A stretch of 64,000 nt of DNA from DATARH01 sp963789255 (GTDB lineage: Bacteria; Pseudomonadota; Alphaproteobacteria; ATCC43930; CGMCC-115725). The notes under the pieces are model-generated. The model was not told the DNA's origin. It saw only the letters and a list, made by a program, of their open reading frames with translations, and made no database searches. This document shows positions 1 to 8,462 of this stretch, piece after piece. The first letter of the stretch is position 1, and each line of letters opens with the position of its first letter. Both the position numbers and the translations under genes were made by a program. The stretch lies in the NCBI GenBank assembly GCA_963789255.1, contig CAWBJW010000002.1, positions 1,240,001 to 1,304,000 of the forward strand, written 5' to 3'.

Positions 1-304
1 GGTTGGTCAGCGCGACGACACGATCGATCGTCTCGATCGGCAAGGGCGGGATGCGCGAGGGCCGGGTCTTGTCACGGGTGAGCCCATCAACCCCGGCCTG
101 CATGAAGCGCTCCTGCCAGCGCCATACGGCTTTCTTGCCCTTGCCGACCGCGCGCGTGACCGCGTTGGTGCCTTTGCCGTCGGCCGTCAGTACAATCATC
201 CGGGCACGCCAGACGTGCTTCTGCGGGCTGTTGCGATCCCGGATGATGGCGTTCAGCCGAACCCGATCGTCCGGCGTCAAGGTGATCGATATTCCTGGGC
301 GCAT
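1..304 (-). CDS. IS630-family transposase, N-terminal part (cut by window start)
   Basis: Reading leftward from an ATG at 304, the first 101 residues are visible and the gene runs off the window. They contain SITLTPDDRVRLNAI, then the helix-turn-helix part (NAVTRAVGKGKKAVWRW, QAGVDGLTRDKTRPSR) that is characteristic of the DNA-binding half of IS630/Tc1-mariner transposases. The DDE catalytic half is outside the window. The terminal repeat of this element should lie between 305 and about 370, where the adjacent IS5 element begins, so two insertion sequences sit side by side. Its sequence differs from the second IS630 element near 52 kb, so it is another lineage. Whether it is complete cannot be judged here. 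Confidence 0.8.
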   Translation of the reverse strand, partial: MRPGISITLTPDDRVRLNAIIRDRNSPQKHVWRARMIVLTADGKGTNAVTRAVGKGKKAVWRWQERFMQAGVDGLTRDKTRPSRIPPLPIETIDRVVALTN

Positions 305-372
305 GGTGCAGAATCGCACGAAACCGCACCCTGCGGAACCCCTATCGGGACCCTTCCGTCAGGTGTGATCCA

Positions 373-1250
373 CTAGGCCGTGTGGACTGATTTGATGGAG
401 AGGAAGATATAGGATTCACAAACGGCGGGATCGGTGATTCATAGCAGGTCGGTTTGGGGGAGCCGAGCATGCTGACGAAGATGACGGACGCCGATTGGGG
501 GATTGTGGTTGACGCGTTTCGGGCGGCGCGCCCGCGCCGCGGCGACAAGGGGCGGGACGACCGCAAGTTCCTGGAGGCGCTGCACTTTTTCGCGGTTCAC
601 AACATCACCTGGCGAGCCTTGCCGGCGGAATTTGGCAATTGGAACAGCGTATGGAAACGGTTTTGGCGGCTCAGCCAGCAGGGCGTCTTCGAGGCGATGC
701 TGGCGATTTTGGCCGGGATGAGCGGCACCGCCCACCTCGTCCAGATGGTCGATTCGACGATCGTGCGCGCCCATGTCTCGGCGGCCGGCGCAAAAGGGGG
801 CAGCAACGCCAGGCCCTCGGCCGCTCGCGCGGCGGGTTTTCCACCAAAATCCACCTGAAGACCGATTTCGACGGCTTGCCGTTGGCCTTCCATCTGACCG
901 GCGGCGAGGCCAGCGACAGCCGCAATTTCGCACTCCTGCCCGACATCGGCCCGGACATCACGCCGCGCGCCGTTCTCGGCGACAAGGGCCACCACGCCAA
1001 GGCCAACCGGGAGGCGGCGCGCCGTCGCGGCATCTGCCCCGTCATCCCCTACCGCGAGAACACCAAACACAAGCCCGCCTTCTTTCCCAAAATCCTCTAC
1101 GCCGGACGCGCCCACATCGAGCACGGCAACGGCAAGCTCAAGCGCTTCAAACGCATCGCCTTGCGCTGCGAGAAGACCGCGCAGAACTTCGCTGCCTTCG
1201 TTTCCCTCGCTTGCACGTTCATCTTGGTCAAATCCGTCCACACGGCCTAG
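373..1250 (+). mobile_element. IS5-family insertion sequence (IS427-like) with 21-bp terminal inverted repeats
   Basis: The ends are 21-bp inverted repeats: positions 373-393 (CTAGGCCGTGTGGAC followed by TGATTT) match the reverse complement of 1230-1250 with one mismatch. Both ends finish in CTAG, which may be the duplicated target or part of the repeat. The element is 878 bp, right for the IS427 group of IS5, and carries one transposase in two overlapping frames. The transposase stop codon lies inside the right terminal repeat, as is usual for compact elements. It lies between the partial IS630 and tRNA-Lys. Confidence 0.85.
469..1250 (+). CDS. IS5-family transposase, two frames joined by a -1 frameshift
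   Basis: The first frame starts at ATG 469 and encodes the N-terminal DUF4096-like part (RKFLEALHFFAVHNITWRALP) and the first catalytic Asp in MVDSTIVRAH. The second frame continues with GRSRGGFSTKIHLKTD, the second Asp in GDKGHHAK, and the Glu region HIEHGNGKLKRFKRIA, ending at 1250. Moving from one to the other needs a -1 shift. The tract AAAAGGGGG at 792-800 is a plausible slippery site exactly where the frames should join, matching the two-ORF organisation of IS427-group elements. The combined product would be about 260 residues. I therefore read the break as programmed rather than as damage. Confidence 0.85.
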
Positions 1251-1294
1251 CCATCAACGCGCCCTGATGAATGCGATCAAGCTATTGAGATAAT

Positions 1295-1370
1295 TGGTGA
1301 GCCCGTCGGGATTCGAACCCGAGACCTACTGATTAAAAGTCAGTTGCTCTACCGGCTGAGCTACGGGCTC
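1295..1370 (-). tRNA. tRNA-Lys (anticodon UUU)
   Basis: On the minus strand the 76-nt sequence folds as a cloverleaf. The acceptor is GAGCCCG paired with CGGGCTC, the D arm contains AGCTCAGCCGGTAGAGC, and the anticodon stem ACTGA/TCAGT has loop CTTTTAA with anticodon TTT. The T arm contains GGGTTCGAATCC. Discriminator A and a genomically encoded CCA follow at 1298-1295. It lies just downstream of the IS5 element. Confidence 0.97.
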
Positions 1371-1516
1371 TCTCGATGGGGTTGGATGGGAGTCTCCGTT
1401 CCTTCGGGACTACCGCGGGTTGCCGCCGTGGTGCCAGGGCTTGTGCTGGGCCAGGATATCGCCCAGCCGCGCTCGGGACAATCTCGGCGATTGCCCGGGA
1501 GAGATGAAGCTCGTCT

Positions 1517-2455
1517 TCAGGCATTGCCGAAGCGGGCGTTGCGCAGCATCGTAAAGCCCTTCACCAGCTCGCGGATCCCCCGATCGATCGGCCAGTCCGG
1601 GGTCCAGCCGGTCGCCTCGAGTTTCGCATTCGATACGATGTAATCGCGCTTATCCGGATCTTCCCCGATCGGCGCCTCGACGTAGACGAAATGCGGGATT
1701 TGCTCCTTGATCTTGGCGCACAATTCCAGCTTGGACAGATTGGCCTCGGACAATCCGACATTGTAAGCCTCATTGTTCATCTGGGCATAGTTGGCGATCG
1801 CATGCATGAACGTCTTGGCGACATCGCGAATGTGAATGTAATTGCGCTTGAAATGGCCTTCGAAAACGATCACCGCGCGATCGGTGACCGCCCGGTAGGT
1901 AAAGTCGTTGACGAGGAGATCGATCCGCATCCGCGGCGACATGCCAAACACCGTCGCGAGCCGCAGCGTGACGCCGTTGCCGCTGTCCAAAATCGACCGT
2001 TCGGCCTCCACTTTTGTCATGCCGTAGAGGGAAACCGGGCGAAGCGGCGACTCCTCGGTACAATACTGGTTCTTGTCGCCGATGCCGTATCCCGAATTGG
2101 ACGTCGCAAAGACGAGCCGTTGGCTCGGGCTGAGCATGCCGACAAGCTTGATCACCGCGTCGCGATTGACGGAGACGGCGTTGAAGGGGTTCTGAGCGCA
2201 TAGCGGGGCTCCGACCAGGGCCGCGAGGGGCATCACGATGTCGGCCCCGGCGACGAGCTTGCGCAGCAAGCCGTCGTCGCGCACATCGCCCTTCACCGGC
2301 GAAAAGGTATCAAACCGGCAGCAATCGGCGAGCGCGGTGTCGCCTTCGGGAAACCGGTCGAGCAACGTGACGTGATAGCCCGCCGCGAGCAGCGTCGGCA
2401 CCATGACGCAGCCGATATAGCCGGCGCCCCCGGTTATCAGAATCCGATCGCGCAT
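1517..2455 (-). CDS. NAD(P)-dependent sugar epimerase/dehydratase (extended SDR)
   Basis: About 312 residues of the extended short-chain dehydrogenase fold that acts on nucleotide sugars. The N-terminal Rossmann motif TGGAGYIG binds NAD(P), and the catalytic pair is in SLYGMTK (YxxxK). Upstream, ATSNSGYG supplies the usual Ser region. The C-terminal half, with NYIHIRDVAKTFMHA and EAYNVG, is typical of UDP-glucose 4-epimerase-like and dTDP-glucose dehydratase-like enzymes. Two in-frame ATGs lie at 2461 and 2455; the second is preferred because an AAAGG ribosome-binding site lies 6 nt before it. It is divergent from the UDP-GlcNAc 2-epimerase, which suggests shared work in surface sugar synthesis. 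The substrate cannot be fixed from sequence. Confidence 0.85.
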   Translation of the reverse strand: MRDRILITGGAGYIGCVMVPTLLAAGYHVTLLDRFPEGDTALADCCRFDTFSPVKGDVRDDGLLRKLVAGADIVMPLAALVGAPLCAQNPFNAVSVNRDAVIKLVGMLSPSQRLVFATSNSGYGIGDKNQYCTEESPLRPVSLYGMTKVEAERSILDSGNGVTLRLATVFGMSPRMRIDLLVNDFTYRAVTDRAVIVFEGHFKRNYIHIRDVAKTFMHAIANYAQMNNEAYNVGLSEANLSKLELCAKIKEQIPHFVYVEAPIGEDPDKRDYIVSNAKLEATGWTPDWPIDRGIRELVKGFTMLRNARFGNA

Positions 2456-2774
2456 CGCCATCCTTTCCGGTAAGTCCCGCTACGGAGGCAATTCCATTCG
2501 CCGCAAAGACGCTCCGGCAAATCCGCCCTTGGGCGGGATCAACCCGTAATCATATCGCCGGGGGCATCGGCATACGGACGAGTGTCCCGCACGACGCAGC
2601 GCCGGCGAGCTAATAGTGTTGCATCTCGGAAATGTCCAGCCTCATCCCACCCCGCAGCACGACGGCGCCGCCCGCGGCATGGCCTGGCGGAGGTCCTTGT
2701 CCGGGTCGGCGACCCTCTGTTACGACTGGCGCGGCCGGCAGAGCCCGCATCTTCGTGCTCGCGCTGGAGGAGGA
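2456..2774. other. Divergent intergenic region, 319 bp
   Basis: The region lies between the SDR gene (minus) and the UDP-GlcNAc 2-epimerase (plus). It must hold both promoters, but I cannot pick convincing -35/-10 pairs. An open frame continues upstream of the epimerase from 2616, but its codons do not resemble the family and the strong ribosome-binding site at 2766-2774 supports the later start. I see no RNA gene or repeat. Confidence 0.4.
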
Positions 2775-3884
2775 ATGGGGTTGCGCCGCAACATCCTGTG
2801 CGTGATCGGCACCAGACCCGAAGCGATCAAGATGGCGCCGGTGATCAGCGCGCTCAGGGCGCATCCGGCGGGCTTCGCGGTCACCGTGGCCGTCACCGCG
2901 CAGCATCGCGACATGCTCGACCAGATCCTGGCGAATTTCAACATCCGGCCGGACATCGACCTCGACATGATGACGCACGACCAGTCCCTGCCGGAACTGA
3001 CCGCCCGGCTGATGCCGGCGCTCGATCGGGTCTTGGCCACGACCGAGCCGCATTTCGTTCTGGCGCAGGGCGACACCACGACCGTTCTGGTCACCGCGCT
3101 GGCCTGCTTTTACCGAAAGATGCGCTTTGGCCACGTCGAAGCCGGCTTGCGCACGCACGATATGGCTAGCCCCTTTCCCGAAGAGATGAACCGCACGCTG
3201 GTCGGCCGCCTGGCCACCCGGCATTACGCTCCGACGCAGAGCGCGGCCGCCAATTTGCGCCGCGAGGGCGTTGCGGCGGGATCAATCATCGTCACCGGCA
3301 ACACCATCATCGACGCGCTTTATCACATGGCCGCCCTGATGCCGGCATTGCCGTTTGCGATCCCGCCGGATCGCCGGCTGGTGTTGGTCACCGCCCATCG
3401 CCGCGAGAATTTCGGCGCGCCGTTCGAAAAAATCCTCGACGCGATCGCCGGGCTGGTCCGCGGCCACTGCGATATCGAGATCGTCTACCCGGTGCATCCC
3501 AACCCCAATGTTCGCGAGCCGGCCTATCGCCTTCTCGGCCATCTCGACCGGGTGCAGCTTATCGAGCCGCTCGATTACGCCGGCTTCGTCGCGGCGATGG
3601 TGCGCAGCCACCTGATCATCACCGACAGCGGCGGCGTGCAGGAGGAGGCCCCCGCCCTCGCCAAGCCTGTGCTGGTGCTGCGGCAGCAGACCGAGCGGCC
3701 GGAAGCGGTCGAGGCCGGGGTGGTGCGGATCGTCGGCGTCGAGACCGCGGACATCCTGCGCGAGGCGGGCCGGCTGCTGACCGACCCGGCAGCGTATGCG
3801 GAAATGGCCAAGGGGGTCTCGCCCTACGGCGACGGCAACGCGTCCGCGCGGATCGCCGCCTCGCTGGCGCGCGATCTTCCGTAA
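2775..3884 (+). CDS. wecB: UDP-N-acetylglucosamine 2-epimerase (non-hydrolysing)
   Basis: The enzyme interconverts UDP-GlcNAc and UDP-ManNAc for surface polysaccharide synthesis in the cytoplasm. From ATG 2775 the product is 369 residues, the normal WecB length. GTRPEAIKMAPV at the N terminus is the family signature, with AVTAQHRDMLDQ, AQGDTTTV, HVEAGLRTHD and PFPEEMNRT following. The C-terminal part has TAHRRENFG, YPVHPNPNV, DSGGVQEEAPAL and RQQTERPEA, the UDP-binding and catalytic regions. GGAGGAGGA ends at the start codon's 5' side, deciding this start over an upstream ATG at 2616. It is followed 36 bp later by a Gfo/Idh/MocA oxidoreductase, a family that also acts on nucleotide sugars. 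Confidence 0.95.
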   Translation: MGLRRNILCVIGTRPEAIKMAPVISALRAHPAGFAVTVAVTAQHRDMLDQILANFNIRPDIDLDMMTHDQSLPELTARLMPALDRVLATTEPHFVLAQGDTTTVLVTALACFYRKMRFGHVEAGLRTHDMASPFPEEMNRTLVGRLATRHYAPTQSAAANLRREGVAAGSIIVTGNTIIDALYHMAALMPALPFAIPPDRRLVLVTAHRRENFGAPFEKILDAIAGLVRGHCDIEIVYPVHPNPNVREPAYRLLGHLDRVQLIEPLDYAGFVAAMVRSHLIITDSGGVQEEAPALAKPVLVLRQQTERPEAVEAGVVRIVGVETADILREAGRLLTDPAAYAEMAKGVSPYGDGNASARIAASLARDLP

Positions 3885-3920
3885 AGTCCGGGCCAATCGC
3901 CTTTTATGAGGAGGGGGTTC

Positions 3921-5036
3921 ATGGCGACGAGCAGCAAAATCCGCGTCGGGATCGTCGGGGCCAGCGCCGACCGGGGGTTCGCCTCGATTGCCCATATCCC
4001 GGCCTTGCGCGCCCTTTCGCAGTTCGAGATCGCCGCGGTGTGTACGACCCGCCAGGAATCGGCCGAGGCGGCGGCGCGGCATTACGGGGTCCCTTTGGCG
4101 TTCTCCGATCCGGAAAAGCTTGCGCAACATCCCGATGTCGACCTGGTCACGGTCAGCGTCAAGGTGCCCGATCACTATCGCCCGGTAATGGCCGCGGTCG
4201 AGGCGGGGAAACACGTCTATTGCGAGTGGCCGCTCGGCCGCGACACCGGCGAGGCGATGCGGATGCTCGACGCGGCCGAACGCCGGGGTATCCGTCATGC
4301 GGTTGGGCTCCAGGGCCAGGTGTCGCCGGCGATCAACTACGTCAAGGATCTGGTCGCCGAGGGCTATGTCGGCCGGGTGCTGACCGCGACGATGATCGGC
4401 GTTGCCCCGAACTGGGGCACTTCGATCGACCGCGCCTTTCAGGCAGATCGCGCCAACGGGGCCAACCTGCTGACGATCACCGGCGGCCATCAGGTGGACG
4501 CGCTGTGCCATTGCCTCGGCGAATTCCGCGAGCTTGGCGCGTTCGTGGTCAGCCAGCGCGACCGCATCCCGTTGGAGCAAACCGGCGAGTTGGTCGCCAA
4601 GACCTCGCCCGACCAGCTCGTCGTCAATGGCATTCTCGGGGGCATTGCGGCGGATGGCGCGGTCGTGTCGTTCCAGATCCGTGGTGGCATGACGCGCGGG
4701 ACCGAGTTTCTGTTCGAGATTCACGGGGAGGACGGCGACCTCGCGCTTGCCGCCACGACGCGCGCCTCGATGCAGCGGCAGGAGCTGCGGTTGCAAGGCG
4801 CACGGGGCGCCGCCAAGGAGCTTGCCGACCTGCCGGTTCCGGCAAGATACCGCTGGGTCCCGGACGGGGTGCCGCCGGGGTCTCCCTACAATGTCGCCCA
4901 GCTATACGCCCGCCTGGCCGAGCGCATCCGCGACGGCAAGCCGGTCAGCCCCGGCTTCGATGCAGCCGTCACCCGCCATCGCCTCATCGATATGATCGTG
5001 CGCGCCTCGGACACCGGGATCAAACAGACGCCATAG
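3921..5036 (+). CDS. Gfo/Idh/MocA-family oxidoreductase
   Basis: A 371-residue NAD(P)-dependent oxidoreductase. The N-terminal Rossmann fold begins IRVGIVGASADRG, and the family motif that contacts cofactor and substrate is present as AGKHVYCEWPLG (usual form EKP, here EWP). The C-terminal domain carries TITGGHQVDALCH, where the His is in the usual position of the catalytic His. GAGGAGGGGG just before ATG 3921 favours this start over an ATG at 3906. It follows wecB by 36 bp and may share its transcript. The EWP variant and the galactose-dehydrogenase-like C-terminal half (Gal80p type) do not identify a substrate; myo-inositol, sugar or nucleotide-sugar oxidation are all possible. Confidence 0.85.
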   Translation: MATSSKIRVGIVGASADRGFASIAHIPALRALSQFEIAAVCTTRQESAEAAARHYGVPLAFSDPEKLAQHPDVDLVTVSVKVPDHYRPVMAAVEAGKHVYCEWPLGRDTGEAMRMLDAAERRGIRHAVGLQGQVSPAINYVKDLVAEGYVGRVLTATMIGVAPNWGTSIDRAFQADRANGANLLTITGGHQVDALCHCLGEFRELGAFVVSQRDRIPLEQTGELVAKTSPDQLVVNGILGGIAADGAVVSFQIRGGMTRGTEFLFEIHGEDGDLALAATTRASMQRQELRLQGARGAAKELADLPVPARYRWVPDGVPPGSPYNVAQLYARLAERIRDGKPVSPGFDAAVTRHRLIDMIVRASDTGIKQTP

Positions 5037-5112
5037 CGAAACCGCGGCAATGATGCCAATCTCCGCACGCGGAGAGGCGTCGCCGCGCGCCGCGCAGGTG
5101 AAGGAGGAGGTC

Positions 5113-5982
5113 ATGCGCAGGGTCGGACGCAACAGCGTCACCGAGATCTATTTCGCCGGGTGCAACCCCGGCTTTATCGAGACCAGCGACGGCTATGTGA
5201 TGATCGACTCGCCGCAGCAGCCGATCGATGCGGTGCGCTGGCGCGAGATGCTCGAAGAGAAGGCGCCGATCCGCTATCTGATCAACACCGAACCGCACGG
5301 CGACCACATCTCGGGTAACGCCTATTTCCCCAAGGCGACCATCGTCGGCCAGGTCAAATTGCAGGAGTGCTTTGAACGATATCTCAGCGCGTTCGGCAGC
5401 ATCGACGAGAAGCGCGAACGCTTCAAAGCGACCGACCCCGACAGCGTCTGGCTGGTCGGCCATCCCGACTACCCGCCGTCCAACCCGCCGACCCTGACAT
5501 TCACCGACACGCTGACCCTCCATGTCGGCGACCATACCTTCGACATCATCCACATGCCGGGCCACACCGCGCCGCAAACCTCGATCCATGTGCCCGAAGA
5601 GGGGGTCGTCTTCACCGGCGACAACGTGTTCCACAAATGCCGGACCTGGATGCAGGAATGCGATCCCTGGGAATGGCTGGCCGCGCTCGACCAGATCGCC
5701 GCGCTCGATGTCGAGACGATCGTGCCCGGCCATGGCGAGCCTTGCGGCAAGGCCTATTTGAAGGAGCAGGCGCAGATCGTCGAGAACTGGGTCGGCTTTG
5801 TCGAAGCCTATGTCGATCGCGGGGTCGGGCCCGAGGAAATCTTGAAGGAGCCGATCCCGGTCACCCGGCGGGATCCCTACCCGATCGGCCAGCGCCTCTT
5901 TATCCATGACGAGCGGCTGACCGGGCTCATCGTGCACAATTTGCACCGGCGCATCCTGGAGCGCAAAGCGGCGGCAGGCTGA
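5113..5982 (+). CDS. MBL-fold metallo-hydrolase
   Basis: A 289-residue metallo-beta-lactamase-fold hydrolase. The metal-binding motif is NTEPHGDHISGN, so the first position of HxHxDH is Glu (E-P-H-G-D-H). The other ligands are present: His in HMPGHTAP, Asp in FTGDNVF, and His in VPGHGEP. The family hydrolyses thioesters, lactones, phosphodiesters and similar bonds; the sequence does not tell which. AAGGAGGAGG directly before ATG 5113 sets the start, although the frame is open from 5050. It follows the Gfo/Idh/MocA gene on the same strand with a short gap and may be cotranscribed. The 60-residue C-terminal tail after the last motif resembles that of SoxH/glyoxalase-II-like members. Confidence 0.85.
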   Translation: MRRVGRNSVTEIYFAGCNPGFIETSDGYVMIDSPQQPIDAVRWREMLEEKAPIRYLINTEPHGDHISGNAYFPKATIVGQVKLQECFERYLSAFGSIDEKRERFKATDPDSVWLVGHPDYPPSNPPTLTFTDTLTLHVGDHTFDIIHMPGHTAPQTSIHVPEEGVVFTGDNVFHKCRTWMQECDPWEWLAALDQIAALDVETIVPGHGEPCGKAYLKEQAQIVENWVGFVEAYVDRGVGPEEILKEPIPVTRRDPYPIGQRLFIHDERLTGLIVHNLHRRILERKAAAG

Positions 5983-6062
5983 GCCTGTATTGTCGTCCGG
6001 GCGCAGGTGACCGGAAGTAGAATCGCCGATGCCGGTCAGGGCAAGGGCTGCAACGCGACCCC

Positions 6063-6174
6063 GCGTCCTTCGAGACGGCGCTTCGCGCCTCCTCAGGATG
6101 AGGTTAAGTTTATGGTGGCAATAAGAAAAACTCTCATCCTGAGGAGCGCCCGACGGGCGCGTCTCGAAGGACGC
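6063..6174. repeat. Intergenic palindromic repeat, type A, copy 1
   Basis: A 112-bp element with arms GCGTCCTTCGAGACG and CGTCTCGAAGGACGC. Inside them lies a second pair around CCTCAGGATGA and TCATCCTGAGGAG, so the whole can fold as one long hairpin with a variable centre. Three more copies lie at 36617, 38321 and 40812. It fills most of the gap between the MBL hydrolase and the carbamoyltransferase and ends 18 bp before that gene's GTG start. Confidence 0.9.
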
Positions 6175-6191
6175 ACGGGCCGGTTATTCGC

Positions 6192-7901
6192 GTGCTGATT
6201 CTCAGCCTGCACGCCGGGCCGCACGATTTGTCGGCGGCGCTGTTCGATGACTACGCGATCCGGGCGGCGGTCGCCGAAGAGCGGATGAACCGGGTCAAGG
6301 GTTCGGGGGGCTTTCCGGAACAGTCGCTCGCCGAGGTGCTGCGCATCGCCGGGGTCGGGCGTCGCGACGTTAACGTGCTGGTGTGCACGCGCGGGTTCTT
6401 TCGCCGGCGCTATTTCACCTATTGGCGAGCACATGAGAAGCTGCGCGAGGGGCTGCGCCGCCTCGCCGGCCGCGAAAAGACCCGCGAGATGAATGTCGTC
6501 GTCGGCAAGCTCGGGCGCAGCGCCTACGAGGTGTTCGACGCCGGCGCCTTTCTTGCCGATCTCGGGCTGCGGCCCGACACGCGGCTCTATTTCTCGAACC
6601 ACCATTTCAGTCACGCCCTGCCCAGCTTGTTCTTCACCGACTGGGACGAGGCGCTGCTGTACACGGCCGACGGCTCGGGCGACCAGGTCTATTACAGCCA
6701 CAATTTGTTCCGGGATGGCGCACTGACCAACCTCTACGGCGACGATCGCTGGCTCGGGCGCGCCCATCCCTCCGGCAGTCTCGGCCTCGCCTATGGCTTC
6801 GTGACCGAGGCGCTGGGCTTCCGGATGAACCGCCATGAGGGCAAGCTGACCGGTCTTGCCGCCTATGGCGAACCAACACTTCTGCCGCAGATGCAGCGCC
6901 ATTTCAGCATCTCGCCGGACGGCCGGGTCGAGATGGATTTCGCCAACGACCGTGCGCTGCGCGACCGCTTCCGCGCGCTGGCATTGACCGACAGAAGGGA
7001 GAACGCCGCCGCATCGGTCCAGGCATTGCTCGAATGGGGCATTCATCAATCCGTGCAAACCCTCCTGGGGCGGCACGCCGTGCGCCGTCTCGGCCTCGCC
7101 GGCGGCGTCTTCGCCAATGTCCGGCTCAATCGCCTGCTGGCCGAAAACCTGCCGGTTGACGAGGTCTTTATCGTGCCGCCGATGGGAGATGACGGCCTCG
7201 TTATCGGCGGCGCGCTGCAGTTCCTGCTCGACCGCGACGGGCTGAAAACATGGCTCAAGCAGCGCCATCGGATCAGCAACGTCTACTGGGGCGGCAGCCA
7301 CGATCGCGGGCTGGCGGCGCGCCTCGCGGGCTCGGCCGGGATCGCCCGCTGCGCCGGCGATCCGGTGGGATTGACCGCCGACTGGCTCGCCGCGGGACGG
7401 ATCGGTGCGCTCTATCACGGCCGCATGGAGTACGGCCCGCGCGCCCTGGGCGCCCGCAGCATCCTCGCCAATCCCGCCGATGCCCGCGTCAACCACACGC
7501 TCAACGAGCGGCTGCAGCGCAGCGAGTTCATGCCGTTTGCCCCCGTGATCGGCGATAATGACGCGGCCGACATATTCGACATCGGCGGGGTCAACCGCTA
7601 CGCCGCGCGTTTCATGACGATCTGCTGCGCGGTGCATGAAGCGTGGCGCCAGCGGATCCCGGCGGTGGTGCATATCGACGGCAGCGCGCGGCCGCAGATC
7701 ATCGCCCGCACCGACAACCCACTCTATTTCGATATCCTCGCCGCCTTCGCCGCGCGCACCGGACTGCCGGTGCTGGTCAACACCAGCTTCAACGTGCATG
7801 AGGAGCCGATCGTCAATCGCCCCGAGGAATGCCTGAAGGCGCTCAGGGACGGCCGGGTCGATTTCGTGACGACCGCGGATGCGGTCTGGATTCGCGCCTG
7901 A
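6192..7901 (+). CDS. Carbamoyltransferase, NodU/CmcH family
   Basis: A 569-residue O-carbamoyltransferase, which moves carbamoyl from carbamoyl phosphate via carbamoyl-adenylate to a hydroxyl of a sugar or secondary metabolite. The N-terminal Kae1-like domain begins LILSLHAGPHDLSAAL and contains VAEERMNRVKG, NHHFSHA (metal-binding His pair) and YTADGSGD. The C-terminal YrdC-like domain has VYWGGSHDRG and the family hallmark MEYGPRALGARSILANP. The start is a GTG at 6192, immediately after the palindromic repeat, with no strong ribosome-binding site. The acceptor is unknown. The nearby UDP-GlcNAc epimerase and sugar oxidoreductases suggest a carbamoylated surface glycan or glycolipid, as NodU does for Nod factors. 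Confidence 0.93.
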   Translation: MLILSLHAGPHDLSAALFDDYAIRAAVAEERMNRVKGSGGFPEQSLAEVLRIAGVGRRDVNVLVCTRGFFRRRYFTYWRAHEKLREGLRRLAGREKTREMNVVVGKLGRSAYEVFDAGAFLADLGLRPDTRLYFSNHHFSHALPSLFFTDWDEALLYTADGSGDQVYYSHNLFRDGALTNLYGDDRWLGRAHPSGSLGLAYGFVTEALGFRMNRHEGKLTGLAAYGEPTLLPQMQRHFSISPDGRVEMDFANDRALRDRFRALALTDRRENAAASVQALLEWGIHQSVQTLLGRHAVRRLGLAGGVFANVRLNRLLAENLPVDEVFIVPPMGDDGLVIGGALQFLLDRDGLKTWLKQRHRISNVYWGGSHDRGLAARLAGSAGIARCAGDPVGLTADWLAAGRIGALYHGRMEYGPRALGARSILANPADARVNHTLNERLQRSEFMPFAPVIGDNDAADIFDIGGVNRYAARFMTICCAVHEAWRQRIPAVVHIDGSARPQIIARTDNPLYFDILAAFAARTGLPVLVNTSFNVHEEPIVNRPEECLKALRDGRVDFVTTADAVWIRA

Positions 7902-7990
7902 ACCCCAAATCGCGCGGAACGCATTGCGGTATTTGCCGTTCGCGACATACGCGGGCGTTTTGGGAATGGCGCGGGCGCACGGCCGTTGTC

Positions 7991-8018
7991 TTTTCATAAA
8001 CGGGCGTCGGGTTATAAT
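7991..8018 (+). promoter_or_regulatory. Probable sigma-70 promoter of the secreted tyrosine-rich protein
   Basis: A perfect -10 hexamer TATAAT at 8013-8018 is preceded by TTTTCA at 7991-7996 with a 16-bp spacer. It lies 33 bp before the ATG of the next gene. The -10 is embedded in GGGTTATAAT, which recurs before the DUF1326 gene at 18336-18345. Confidence 0.5.
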
Positions 8019-8050
8019 GCCCGGCACTGTTTCAGGATTGGAGGATCGAA

Positions 8051-8377
8051 ATGGCCATCAAGGGTTTTGCGAAACGCAGCGGACGCGGGCTGGCCGCGGC
8101 GGTCGCGCTGGTCGCGGCGATGTCGCTGACCGCAGCGCCGACCCCGGCCAAGGCCGGAGGGATCGGCACCGGGGCCGCGGTCGGCCTCGGGCTTGGCGCC
8201 TTCGCGCTCGGCAGCGCGCTCGGCGCGACCGGGGCGTATGGCTATCCGTACGGCGGCTACCCGTATGCCAACGGGTACTATTATCCGCCGGCTGCCTATT
8301 ATCCGCCGGCGCCCTATTATCCGACCGCCCCGCGGAGCTGCTGGGACCCGTATTACCGGCGCTATTACGCGTGCTGA
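8051..8377 (+). CDS. Small secreted Gly/Tyr/Pro-rich protein
   Basis: A 108-residue protein with a clear Sec signal peptide: basic start MAIKGFAKRSGRG, a hydrophobic Ala/Val stretch, and a likely cleavage after PAKA near residue 35. The mature part has a short glycine-rich hydrophobic segment (GAAVGLGLGAFALGSALGA), then tandem YPP-type repeats with many Tyr and Pro, ending in WDPYYRRYYAC. Similar small exported proteins are widespread in alphaproteobacteria, but I know of no function. The C-terminal Cys pair could form a disulphide. GGATTGGAGGATCGAA precedes the ATG, giving a good ribosome-binding site, and a TATAAT promoter lies upstream. Confidence 0.8.
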   Translation: MAIKGFAKRSGRGLAAAVALVAAMSLTAAPTPAKAGGIGTGAAVGLGLGAFALGSALGATGAYGYPYGGYPYANGYYYPPAAYYPPAPYYPTAPRSCWDPYYRRYYAC

Positions 8378-8462
8378 GCCCGGGGATTCGTAGGTAACGA
8401 GCGCCGGCGAGCGGGCGGCACGAGCGCTGCCCGCCTGCCGGCGGCTATGGACAATTTCGGCC

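Noticed and set aside
1251..1516. Integration site of a genomic island at tRNA-Lys
   Set aside because: No integrase and no repeat of the tRNA 3' end were found; the neighbouring elements are only insertion sequences.
3282..4796. Long open frame on the minus strand antisense to wecB and the oxidoreductase
   Set aside because: It covers parts of two clearly identified plus-strand genes, and its sequence is an Arg/His/Asp-rich mix typical of frames antisense to GC-rich genes.
6007..6198. 63-codon open frame before the carbamoyltransferase
   Set aside because: It reads through the palindromic repeat and overlaps the GTG start of the real gene.
6093..8027. 644-codon open frame antisense to the carbamoyltransferase
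   Set aside because: The plus strand has all carbamoyltransferase motifs. The antisense product matches no family and runs through the palindromic repeat.
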